From an uncultured Oscillospiraceae bacterium (GTDB lineage Bacteria; Bacillota; Clostridia; Oscillospirales; Oscillospiraceae): a stretch of DNA of 5,425 nucleotides. The stretch covers positions 1 to 5,425 of the forward strand of contig CAKTZN010000125.1 of the NCBI GenBank assembly GCA_934635545.1, in the 5' to 3' direction. Both the position numbers and the translations under genes were made by a program. The notes beneath the pieces are model-generated. The model was not told where the DNA came from, did no database searches, and saw nothing but the letters and a program-made list of their open reading frames with translations. Shown here in pieces: positions 1 through 5,425 of the stretch. Position 1 is the stretch's first letter, and the number at the start of each line of letters is the position of its first letter.

Positions 1-775
1 GCTGTGCATCATCTCCGCCGTCAGCTCCGGCACGCCCTTTCTGCGGAACGCCGCCGGTGTGATCGCCTCCCCCTTCCGCTCGGCGGGCTCCGCCGTGGCC
101 GGGTGGTTCGGCGGCATCGGCGACCACTTTGACAGCGTAGCCGATCTCCAGCAGGAGAACGAGGATCTGCGGGCCCAGGTGGCCGATCTGGAGCGGCAGC
201 TACGCCAGGCCCAGCAGGCCAGCGTCGAGAACCAGCGTCTGCGGGATCTGCTGGGGCTTACCGCCCAGCGCAGCGACCTGAAAACCGTGTCGGCCCGGGT
301 GGCGGAGCGCTCTGTCGAAAACTGGGCCAGCAAGCTGACGCTGAACCGGGGCACCTCCGCCGGAGTGGCCATCGGCAACTGCGCCATCGACCAATACGGC
401 AACCTGGTGGGCGTGGTGACCGACGCGGGTATGAACTGGTGCGCTGTCACCACCATTCTGGACACCACCAGCGCCATCGGCGCCACGGTATTCCGTACCG
501 AGCAGGTGGCGGTGGCCCAGGGCCAGCTCAGTCTGATGAGCCAGGGCTGCCTGTCCCTGACCTATCTGGAGAACGCGGAGGATCTTATCGCCGGCGACCT
601 GGTGGTGACCTCCGGTCTGGGCGGCTATTACCCCGCCGGACTGTCCATCGGCACAGTGACGGAGCTGCGCACCGACGTAGGCGGACTGACCCAATACGCG
701 GTGATCACCCCCAAGGCGGCCATCTCCACGCTGACCCAGGTGTTTCTGATCACCGACTTTGACGTGGTGGAGTAA
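1..775 (+). CDS. mreC: Rod shape-determining protein MreC (5' end outside window)
   Basis: MreC is the bitopic scaffold of the elongasome. It is anchored in the membrane and links MreB/MreD to PBP2 outside the cell. The reading frame is open to the left edge (first whole codon at base 2), so the start codon and most of the N-terminal membrane helix lie upstream; the GTG at 59 is internal. The visible fragment begins with a hydrophobic tail of that helix (LCIISAV), followed by a heptad-rich coiled coil encoded at about 137-262 (LQQENEDLRAQVADLE...). The MreC beta-domain then fills the rest, with family-typical stretches NWASKLTLNRG, GNLVGVVTDAG, GDLVVTSGLGGYYPAGL and a terminal VFLITDF. Three cysteine codons (380, 440, 548) fall in this extracytoplasmic part. 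The TAA stop is 5 bases before mreD. Family identity is firm; only the N-terminus is missing. Confidence 0.95.
   Translation, partial: LCIISAVSSGTPFLRNAAGVIASPFRSAGSAVAGWFGGIGDHFDSVADLQQENEDLRAQVADLERQLRQAQQASVENQRLRDLLGLTAQRSDLKTVSARVAERSVENWASKLTLNRGTSAGVAIGNCAIDQYGNLVGVVTDAGMNWCAVTTILDTTSAIGATVFRTEQVAVAQGQLSLMSQGCLSLTYLENAEDLIAGDLVVTSGLGGYYPAGLSIGTVTELRTDVGGLTQYAVITPKAAISTLTQVFLITDFDVVE
766..772 (+). promoter_or_regulatory. Ribosome binding site of mreD inside the end of mreC
   Basis: GGTGGAG, with GGAG at 769-772, lies 8 bases before the mreD ATG at 781 and is made of the last sense codons of mreC. This placement fixes the mreD start and suggests that ribosomes finishing mreC help start mreD (translational coupling). 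The coupling is inferred from position. Confidence 0.6.
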
Positions 776-780
776 CGACC

Positions 781-1287
781 ATGACACGACGACTATTGAC
801 CATCAAATGGACATTTTACGGCCTGTGGACGCTGCTGTTCCTGCTGGTGCAGCAACTGATCCTGCCCTATATCCGCATCGGCGGCGTCCATCCCTTCCTG
901 CTTCCGGTGCTGGCGGCCGTGGCCGCCTCCTTTGAGGGCAAGTGGGAGGGCCCCATCTTCGGCCTGGTGCTGGGCTTCGTGTGCGACGGCCTGTTTGCCG
1001 GTACGTTTCCCTGCTTTTATGCCGTGGTGCTGACCCTTTCGGCGCTGCTGGCCGGTGTGGCTGCCCGGCACCTGATCATGCCGGGGCTGGTATGCTCGCT
1101 GTCGGTCTCCGCCGCGGCGCTGGTGCTGAACGGCATCATCAACACCATGGCCTTCACCTATTCCTACGGCACACCGCTGACGGCGGCCCTGTGGCTGCTG
1201 GCGCGGGAGCTGCTGATCTCCCTGCCCTTTGCTATCCTGGTGCATCTGGCCTTTGCCCGGATCCACCGGCGCTTCTCCGGCCGGTAA
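781..1287 (+). CDS. mreD: Rod shape-determining protein MreD
   Basis: MreD is a small polytopic membrane protein of the elongasome that works with MreC and PBP2/RodA to organise side-wall synthesis. The 168-residue product has the usual family length. It is almost entirely hydrophobic, with about five to six membrane segments (roughly residues 11-30, 36-51, 56-73, 77-95, 99-121 and 133-158) and basic ends (MTRR at the N-terminus, RIHRRFSGR at the C-terminus). The family signature is visible: HPFLLPVLAAVAA followed by FEGKWEGPIFGLVLGFVCDG, with E52, G53 and D69 in the conserved EGxxxGxxxGxxxD-like pattern. The start at 781 is supported by a Shine-Dalgarno sequence at 766-772. The gene sits between mreC and PBP2, as is usual in clostridial mre operons. 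MreD is poorly conserved in sequence, so context adds to the call. Confidence 0.93.
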   Translation: MTRRLLTIKWTFYGLWTLLFLLVQQLILPYIRIGGVHPFLLPVLAAVAASFEGKWEGPIFGLVLGFVCDGLFAGTFPCFYAVVLTLSALLAGVAARHLIMPGLVCSLSVSAAALVLNGIINTMAFTYSYGTPLTAALWLLARELLISLPFAILVHLAFARIHRRFSGR

Positions 1288-1312
1288 GACCGACCTCCCC
1301 TATCCTCCGTCG

Positions 1313-1319
1313 AAAGGAG
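1313..1319 (+). promoter_or_regulatory. Ribosome binding site of PBP2 gene
   Basis: AAAGGAG lies 10 bases before the ATG at 1330 and 13 bases before a second ATG at 1333, so the first of the two tandem ATG codons is the better start. It is the strongest Shine-Dalgarno in the first four genes. That may mean this gene starts translation independently of mreD, which ends 42 bases earlier. Confidence 0.75.
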
Positions 1320-1329
1320 CAACCACTTT

Positions 1330-3333
1330 ATGATGAAGAATCCCCATCCCGCCCAGGGCCGGTTTTATGTGCTGATCGTGGCGCTGGGACTGATGCTGCT
1401 GCTGTTCCTCGCCGCGCTGTATGATGCCCAGATCCTCAACGGCAACGAGAACCGGGCCAGATCCATCGCCTCCAATGCCACATGGCAGACAGTGGAGGCC
1501 AGCCGCGGTATCCTCACCGATACCAACGGCAAGGTGCTGGTGTCCAACCGCCTGGCCTATACCCTGACCTTCAGCAAGAAGAATTTTCAGAGCGACGAAG
1601 AGCTGAACGCCGCCATCTGGCGGCTGATCGCCCTGTGTCAGGAGACGGATACCGCCTGGGTGGACACTCTGCCCATCTCCCAGAATTCTCCGTATCTGTA
1701 CCTGTCCTCCCGGGATGACGAGACCTTTACCAAATTCCTGGCAAAAAACAAGCTGTCGGCCCAGTCCACCTCCACGGCGCTGCTGGAAAACCTGCGGACG
1801 CTGTTCGGCATCAGCGACAGCTATACCCGCTCCCAGGCCCGGCTCATCGCCGGTGTCCGCTATGAGTTGGCCAGCCGGGAAAGCTATGTCTTTGCCGAGG
1901 ATTTGTCCACCGAGCTGATCTCCCAGATCACTGACGGCAATTTTGCCGGTGTCACCACGGGACAGTCCTCTATCCGGGATTATAACACCACCTACGCCGC
2001 CCACATTCTGGGCCGCATTACCCGCATTTACGCCGAGGATTGGCCGGAATACCGGGACAAGGGCTATTCCATGGACGCGCTGGTGGGCGAAAGCGGCGTA
2101 GAGAAGGCCTTTGAGGACTGGCTGCGGGGCGAGGACGGCACCCGGCTGGTCACCACCGACGACAAGGGCAAGATCACCAGCGAGGTCTATATGAAGGAGC
2201 CGAAGCCCGGCGATATCGTGTCGCTGACACTGGATCTTGACCTGCAGGCCGCCACCGAGGACACCCTGGCCAACACGATCGAAAGCATGATCGACAAGGA
2301 CAGCGACCAGCGGGGCGGCGCCGCCGCCGTGGTGGAGGTGGGCTCCGGTGCCGTGCTGGCCCTGGCCTCCTACCCCAGCTTTGATCCCTCCACCTTTGCC
2401 CAGAATTATACCGCGCTGCTGGAAGACGAGCGGCTGCCCATGTTCAACCGCGCCGTCAACGGCACCTATGCCCCCGGCTCCACCTTCAAGATGAACACCG
2501 CCGTGGCGGCACTGGAGACCGGTGTGATCACCCCCTCCTCCATCATTCAGGACAAGGGCGTGTACACCTTCTATGAATACCCCCAGCCCTGGTGCTGGGT
2601 GTGGCCCCTGGGCTATACCCACGGGCGGGTCAACGTCAGTGACGCCATCACCGTGTCGTGCAACTACTTCTTCTATGAGGTAGGCCGCCTGACCGGTATC
2701 CAGACCATCGATGACTACGCCACCCAGTTCGGACTGGGCCGCCCCACCGGCATCGAGATCGGTGACAGCACGGGTGCGCTGGCCTCGCCGGAGTATGCAG
2801 AGGCCCACGATCTGGAATGGACCGACGGCCAGACCCTGACTGCCGCCATCGGCCAGTCCTATAACCTGTTCACACCCATCCAGCTTGCCAACTATATCGC
2901 CACACTGGTGGGCGGCGGTGAGCATTATCGGGCCCATCTGCTGAAAAGCGTCAAGAGCTACGACAACAGCAAGCTGCTGTACGTCTACGACGAGCCGCCG
3001 GAGAATGTGGTGGAGATGTCCGAGAGCACCATCAACGCCATCACCAAGGGTATGCACGACCTGACCACCGGCTCTCTGGCCAGTGCCTTTGCCAACTGCG
3101 TGGTGTCGGCAGGCGCCAAGACCGGCTCGGCCCAGGTGGGTACCGAGATCGCCAACGGCGTGTTCGTGGCCTACGCTCCCTATGAGGATCCGGAGATCGC
3201 CGTGGCCATCGTCATCGAAAAGGGCGGCGCAGGCGCGGCCCTGGCCTCCACCGCGGTGGAGATCATCAACGCCTACTTTGCCGACCGGGTCAACGGCGGC
3301 GATGTGATCGGCGAAAATACCATGCTGAAGTGA
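1330..3333 (+). CDS. mrdA: Penicillin-binding protein 2, class B transpeptidase (elongasome)
   Basis: This is a D,D-transpeptidase that cross-links peptidoglycan stem peptides during cell elongation, normally paired with the glycosyltransferase RodA and activated by MreC. Residues 1-11 are cytoplasmic, 12-31 form a single membrane anchor, and the rest is outside. The dimerisation/pedestal domain starts with the RGILTDTNG motif (59-67) and includes HILGRITRIY and VGESGVEKAFEDWLRG. The transpeptidase domain fills the C-terminal half, with all three catalytic motifs: S384-T-F-K387 (nucleophile and general base), S443-C-N445, and K597-T-G-S600. No PASTA repeats follow, which argues against a SpoVD-type sporulation PBP, and the mreCD neighbours support the elongation role. 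At 667 residues it has normal length. D408, C422, H431 and C444 may form a metal site (see findings). It ends in tandem stops TGA TAA (3331-3336), 4 bases before the next gene. Confidence 0.96.
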   Translation: MMKNPHPAQGRFYVLIVALGLMLLLFLAALYDAQILNGNENRARSIASNATWQTVEASRGILTDTNGKVLVSNRLAYTLTFSKKNFQSDEELNAAIWRLIALCQETDTAWVDTLPISQNSPYLYLSSRDDETFTKFLAKNKLSAQSTSTALLENLRTLFGISDSYTRSQARLIAGVRYELASRESYVFAEDLSTELISQITDGNFAGVTTGQSSIRDYNTTYAAHILGRITRIYAEDWPEYRDKGYSMDALVGESGVEKAFEDWLRGEDGTRLVTTDDKGKITSEVYMKEPKPGDIVSLTLDLDLQAATEDTLANTIESMIDKDSDQRGGAAAVVEVGSGAVLALASYPSFDPSTFAQNYTALLEDERLPMFNRAVNGTYAPGSTFKMNTAVAALETGVITPSSIIQDKGVYTFYEYPQPWCWVWPLGYTHGRVNVSDAITVSCNYFFYEVGRLTGIQTIDDYATQFGLGRPTGIEIGDSTGALASPEYAEAHDLEWTDGQTLTAAIGQSYNLFTPIQLANYIATLVGGGEHYRAHLLKSVKSYDNSKLLYVYDEPPENVVEMSESTINAITKGMHDLTTGSLASAFANCVVSAGAKTGSAQVGTEIANGVFVAYAPYEDPEIAVAIVIEKGGAGAALASTAVEIINAYFADRVNGGDVIGENTMLK

Positions 3334-3337
3334 TAAC

Positions 3338-5182
3338 ATGTCTATGACCATTTTTGATTCCCGTGACATAAAATACAAATCCCCCTTCGGCGCGGTGCCC
3401 TGCGGCACGGCGGTGTCCTTCACCGTCACGCCGGGGCCGGAGTACTGCGCCTGTGCACTGGTGACCTACGGCGAATTTGCCGACGTTCACGCCGAAACGC
3501 CCCTTCCCCCCTGTCCGGAGGGCTTTACCGGCACGTTCACCGCGCCGGACACGCCGGAGCTGGTGTGGTACACCTTCCGCTTCACCCGCGCCGACGGCGG
3601 CAGCGTCTATCTGGGCCGCAACGGCCTTGGCGGCAGGGATGACCGCCAGCCCTGGCAGCTTACGGTGTATGAGGAGCGCCCCACGCCGGAGTGGTTCGGC
3701 CAAGGAGTGACATACCAGATTTTTCCAGACCGTTTCTGTCGTGACGCTGTTCCCGATCCCAAGGGACTGCTGGGCCAGCGCACGGTACATCACAACTGGG
3801 ATGACGTGCCCCGGCTGGGAGCCGATCCCCTGACGGGCCGATGGAACAGCGATTTCTTCGGCGGCAGTCTGCGGGGCATCTGCGGAAAGCTGGACTATCT
3901 GCAAAGCCTGTCCGTCACCACCCTGTACCTGAATCCCATCTTCTACGCCGCCAGCAGCCACCGCTACGACACGGCGGACTACCGGATGATCGACCCAATG
4001 CTGGGTACGGAGGACGACCTGCGCACCCTGTGCGCCGAGGCGAAAAAGCGGGGCATCCATGTGATACTGGACGGCGTCTTTAACCACACCGGCGACGACA
4101 GCCGCTACTTCAACCGCTGCGGCTTTTTCGACACCCCCGGCGCGTACCAGAGCAAGGAATCCCCCTGGTACGACTGGTTCTGCTTCCAGCACTGGCCGGA
4201 CAAGTACGACGCCTGGTGGGGCATCGACACCCTGCCCGCCGTCAACGAAAACGCACCGGCCTATCGGGACTTCATTATCCGGGATGAGGACAGCATCATC
4301 CGCCATTGGCTGCGGTGCGGCGCCGACGGCTGGCGGCTGGACGTGGCCGACGAGCTGCCCGACGATTTCATTGAGGAGATCCGCGCCGCCATGGAGCAGG
4401 AGAAACCCGACAGCTTCCTGCTGGGTGAGGTGTGGGAGGACGGCAGCAACAAGATCGCCTACTCCCGCCGCCGCAGGTATCTGCTGGGCCGAGAGACCCA
4501 CGGCCTGATGAACTACCCCCTGCGGACGGCAACGCTGGATTACATCCGCGGCGGCAGCGCCGCGGCCTTCCGGGACACCATGGAGGAGCAGCGGGAGAAC
4601 TACCCCCCTGCCGCGTTTTACAGCGGCCTGAACATCCTGGGCACCCACGACACGCCCCGTATCCTGACGCTGCTGGGTGCGGATGCCATCCCGGACAGCA
4701 GGGAGGGCCGGGCCGCCTATCACCTGTCTCCCGAAAACCGGCGGCTGGCCGTCCGCCGCCTGACGCTGGCAGCCATGCTGCTGTACACTTTCCCCGGCTC
4801 CCCTACACTATACTACGGCGACGAGGCGGGCATGGAGGGCTTCGAGGATCCTATGAACCGCCGGGGCTTTCCCTGGGGCCAGGAAGATCAGCGGCTGCTG
4901 GCCTTGTACCGGACGTTGGGCAAGCTGCGGAAGGAGCGCAAGTCTCTGCAATCAGGCGACATCACCTATCTGACCGCCGACGGTGGAGTGCTGGTCTATC
5001 GTCGCACGCTGGATGGTGAGAGCACCTATACGGCGCTGAACACCGGCGACACCACCCGGGCGGTGTCGCTTCCGTGGGAGAGCGGCTTCGCCAAGGATGC
5101 CGTGTCCATGCAGCGGTTCTGGGTGCGAAATGGCGAACTTCGCATCGACCTGCCGCCCTGCGACGGCGTGGTGCTGATATAA
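3338..5182 (+). CDS. GH13 alpha-glycosidase, neopullulanase/cyclomaltodextrinase type
   Basis: This is a predicted cytoplasmic enzyme that hydrolyses alpha-1,4 links in maltodextrins, cyclodextrins or pullulan fragments. No signal peptide is visible. Residues 1 to about 115 form a beta-rich N-terminal domain resembling CBM34. The TIM barrel begins near YQIFPDRF (126-133). GH13 conserved regions are all present: I, DGVFNH (245-250); II, GWRLDVADE with R333 and nucleophile D335; III, LGEVW with acid/base E364; IV, GTHDTPR with H437 and D438. Region V reads LPAVNEN (299-305) rather than the MPKLN I associate with subfamily GH13_20. A short beta-rich C-terminal domain ends the 614-residue protein, near the usual 590. 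Exact substrate is not readable from sequence. The ATG at 3338 is 4 bases after the PBP2 stop and has only weak upstream pairing (AAGTGA at 3328-3333), so it probably depends on translational coupling. Confidence 0.93.
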   Translation: MSMTIFDSRDIKYKSPFGAVPCGTAVSFTVTPGPEYCACALVTYGEFADVHAETPLPPCPEGFTGTFTAPDTPELVWYTFRFTRADGGSVYLGRNGLGGRDDRQPWQLTVYEERPTPEWFGQGVTYQIFPDRFCRDAVPDPKGLLGQRTVHHNWDDVPRLGADPLTGRWNSDFFGGSLRGICGKLDYLQSLSVTTLYLNPIFYAASSHRYDTADYRMIDPMLGTEDDLRTLCAEAKKRGIHVILDGVFNHTGDDSRYFNRCGFFDTPGAYQSKESPWYDWFCFQHWPDKYDAWWGIDTLPAVNENAPAYRDFIIRDEDSIIRHWLRCGADGWRLDVADELPDDFIEEIRAAMEQEKPDSFLLGEVWEDGSNKIAYSRRRRYLLGRETHGLMNYPLRTATLDYIRGGSAAAFRDTMEEQRENYPPAAFYSGLNILGTHDTPRILTLLGADAIPDSREGRAAYHLSPENRRLAVRRLTLAAMLLYTFPGSPTLYYGDEAGMEGFEDPMNRRGFPWGQEDQRLLALYRTLGKLRKERKSLQSGDITYLTADGGVLVYRRTLDGESTYTALNTGDTTRAVSLPWESGFAKDAVSMQRFWVRNGELRIDLPPCDGVVLI

Positions 5183-5189
5183 TGCTTCC

Positions 5190-5237
5190 AAGGAGGAATG
5201 TTTCACGTGAAACATCCCTCCTTTTTGTGTTTCTTTT
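5190..5237 (+). terminator. Rho-independent terminator-like hairpin built around parS
   Basis: Arms 5190-5206 (AAGGAGGAATGTTTCAC) and 5207-5223 (GTGAAACATCCCTCCTT) pair at 16 of 17 positions, with one A-C mismatch (5197 with 5216). The stem closes at a CACGTG centre, so a few central bases would form the loop in RNA. A T-rich tract follows on the + strand (TTTTT at 5222-5226, then more T runs to 5238). The hairpin starts 7 bases after the GH13 stop, the expected place to end the mre-mrdA-GH13 transcript. The opposite strand has no T tract beside the stem, so it should act on + strand transcripts only. The palindrome is a direct observation; terminator activity is inferred. Confidence 0.75.
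5199..5214. other. parS: parS centromere site 1 (ParB/Spo0J binding)
   Basis: TGTTTCACGTGAAACA is a perfect 16-bp palindrome that matches the Bacillus parS consensus TGTTNCACGTGAAACA exactly. ParB/Spo0J dimers load here and spread as CTP-dependent clamps, with Soj/ParA and SMC acting on the complex to segregate the origin region. The soj gene 150 bases downstream fits this. The site forms the inner part of the terminator stem at 5190-5223. Confidence 0.95.
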
Positions 5238-5253
5238 TGTTTCACGTGAAACA
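5238..5253. other. parS: parS centromere site 2 (ParB/Spo0J binding)
   Basis: This is a second perfect copy of TGTTTCACGTGAAACA, 39 bases from the first (start to start), with a 23-base T-rich spacer between them. Unlike the first copy it has no outer arms that pair: GGAGG/CCTCC flanks are absent and no T tract follows on the + strand. It therefore looks like a pure binding site. It sits 49 bases before the -35 box of the soj promoter. Confidence 0.95.
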
Positions 5254-5301
5254 TCCGCGTCTGCATTCCGCAAAAATTGTCACGCACCGTTGAAAAAAGT
5301 A

Positions 5302-5329
5302 TTGAAACCTATCACTTTTGTGGTATACT
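5302..5329 (+). promoter_or_regulatory. Sigma-A type promoter of soj
   Basis: TTGAAA (5302-5307) and TATACT (5324-5329) are separated by 16 bases, and the -10 box is preceded by TG (5321-5322), giving an extended -10. The expected transcription start is near 5336, leaving a short leader of about 30 bases before the soj start. The region is AT-rich compared with the coding DNA around it. It is the only convincing promoter in the window. Confidence 0.75.
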
Positions 5330-5330
5330 G

Positions 5331-5345
5331 TTTCTATTATAGAAA
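5331..5345. promoter_or_regulatory. Short dyad over the predicted soj transcription start
   Basis: TTTCTA (5331-5336) and TAGAAA (5340-5345) are perfect inverted repeats around TTA. The element starts just after the -10 box and covers the predicted +1, a position where a repressor could act. It could equally be chance in AT-rich DNA. Operator function is a guess from placement. Confidence 0.3.
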
Positions 5346-5353
5346 TGGTATGC

Positions 5354-5357
5354 GAGG
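5354..5357 (+). promoter_or_regulatory. Ribosome binding site that favours the GTG start of soj
   Basis: GAGG ends immediately before the ATG at 5358, which leaves no spacing for that codon, but lies 9 bases before the in-frame GTG at 5367, a normal distance. No other Shine-Dalgarno lies upstream of the ATG. This decides for GTG. Confidence 0.55.
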
Positions 5358-5366
5358 ATGAAAAAC

Positions 5367-5425
5367 GTGGCAAAAATCGTAGCGATCGTGAATCAGAAGG
5401 GCGGCGTGGGCAAGACCACCACCTG
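5367..5425 (+). CDS. soj: Chromosome partitioning ATPase Soj/ParA (3' end outside window)
   Basis: Only the first 19 codons and two further bases are present. From the GTG start the product begins MAKIVAIVNQ and runs directly into the deviant Walker A motif KGGVGKTTT, with signature lysine K11 and nucleotide-binding lysine K16. The IVNQKGGVGKTTT form is that of Soj/ParA; MinD proteins usually read TSGKGGVGKTTT. Soj binds ATP and nucleoid DNA and works with ParB/Spo0J at parS to separate replicated origins; in Bacillus it also modulates DnaA. Two parS copies directly upstream strongly support the call. An in-frame ATG at 5358 would add MKN plus the valine, but the GAGG position and the usual family N-terminus (M-A/G-K-I) favour 5367. 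A spo0J/parB gene is expected just beyond the window. Confidence 0.88.
   Translation, partial: MAKIVAIVNQKGGVGKTTT

Noticed and set aside
200..1266. Open frames on the - strand opposite mreC and mreD (200-787 and 793-1266)
   Set aside because: Low-complexity G/H/Q-rich translations opposite clear mreC and mreD genes, so they are shadows.
1330..3333. PBP2 as a SpoVD-like sporulation transpeptidase
   Set aside because: There is no C-terminal PASTA domain after the KTGS motif, and the gene lies in an mreCD context typical of elongation PBP2.
1300..3429. A 709-codon open frame on the - strand opposite PBP2
   Set aside because: It mirrors a well-supported gene, is rich in G, H, Q and V as expected from antisense of GC-rich codons, has no domain I recognise, and has no ribosome binding site of note.
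3290..4723. A 477-codon open frame on the - strand opposite the GH13 gene
   Set aside because: Same antisense artefact of GC-rich coding DNA. The + strand frame carries all GH13 motifs, and this one shows no recognisable family.
5198..5293. Small + strand ORF of 31 codons starting MFHVKH just after a perfect AAGGAGG
   Set aside because: The AAGGAGG is only one base from the ATG, too close to work, and is better explained as the left arm of the hairpin. The peptide repeats FHVKH only because both parS copies fall in the same frame (39 bases apart).
5183..5357. Replication origin with DnaA boxes next to parS and soj
   Set aside because: I looked for TTATNCACA-like 9-mers on both strands and saw none. 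The AT-richness is explained by the promoter and T tracts.
4952..5361. Other frames crossing the parS region (4952-5287 and 4962-5273 on the - strand, 5074-5361 on the + strand)
   Set aside because: They run through the GH13 end, the hairpin and both parS sites. FHVKH or VSRET words are translations of the parS palindrome and not protein motifs.
5358..5425. The last partial gene as minD, which often follows PBP2 in clostridia
   Set aside because: The Walker A context reads VNQKGGVGKTTT, as in Soj/ParA, and two parS sites lie just upstream. MinD usually has TSGKGGVGKTTT.

Overview
The window is GC-rich protein-coding DNA, all on the + strand. It looks like the chromosome of a Gram-positive, low-branching Firmicute with unusually high GC, most likely a clostridial gut anaerobe of the Oscillospiraceae type. 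This taxonomic placement is inference. It rests on the mreC-mreD-PBP2 gene order, the protein sequence style, strong AGGAGG-type ribosome binding sites, and two perfect copies of the Firmicutes parS centromere sequence next to soj. There are no mobile elements, RNA genes or CRISPR arrays.

Layout: (1) 1-775, the 3' part of mreC, whose beginning (and presumably mreB) lies upstream of the window. (2) 781-1287, mreD. (3) 1330-3333, a class B penicillin-binding protein 2 (mrdA) with a complete transpeptidase active site. (4) 3338-5182, a cytoplasmic GH13 alpha-glycosidase of the neopullulanase/cyclomaltodextrinase type, starting 4 bases after the PBP2 stop. (5) 5183-5366, an AT-richer intergenic region. 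It holds a terminator-like hairpin whose stem contains the first of two perfect 16-bp parS sites, then the second parS, a good sigma-A promoter and a small dyad. (6) 5367 to the window edge, the start of soj/parA, cut off just after its Walker A motif.

The first three genes encode parts of the elongasome: the MreC/MreD scaffold and the transpeptidase that cross-links side-wall peptidoglycan. Gaps of 5, 42 and 4 bases suggest one transcript carrying mreC-mreD-mrdA and the GH13 gene. That transcript probably ends at the parS-containing hairpin. Downstream, a separate promoter drives soj, the ATPase partner of the ParB/Spo0J protein that would load at the parS sites.

Most worth a second look: parS used as the core of a transcription terminator, a maltodextrin-degrading enzyme inside a cell-shape operon, a possible metal site in PBP2, and a dyad placed over the predicted soj transcription start. 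I found no wholly new system. The interest lies in how known parts are combined.
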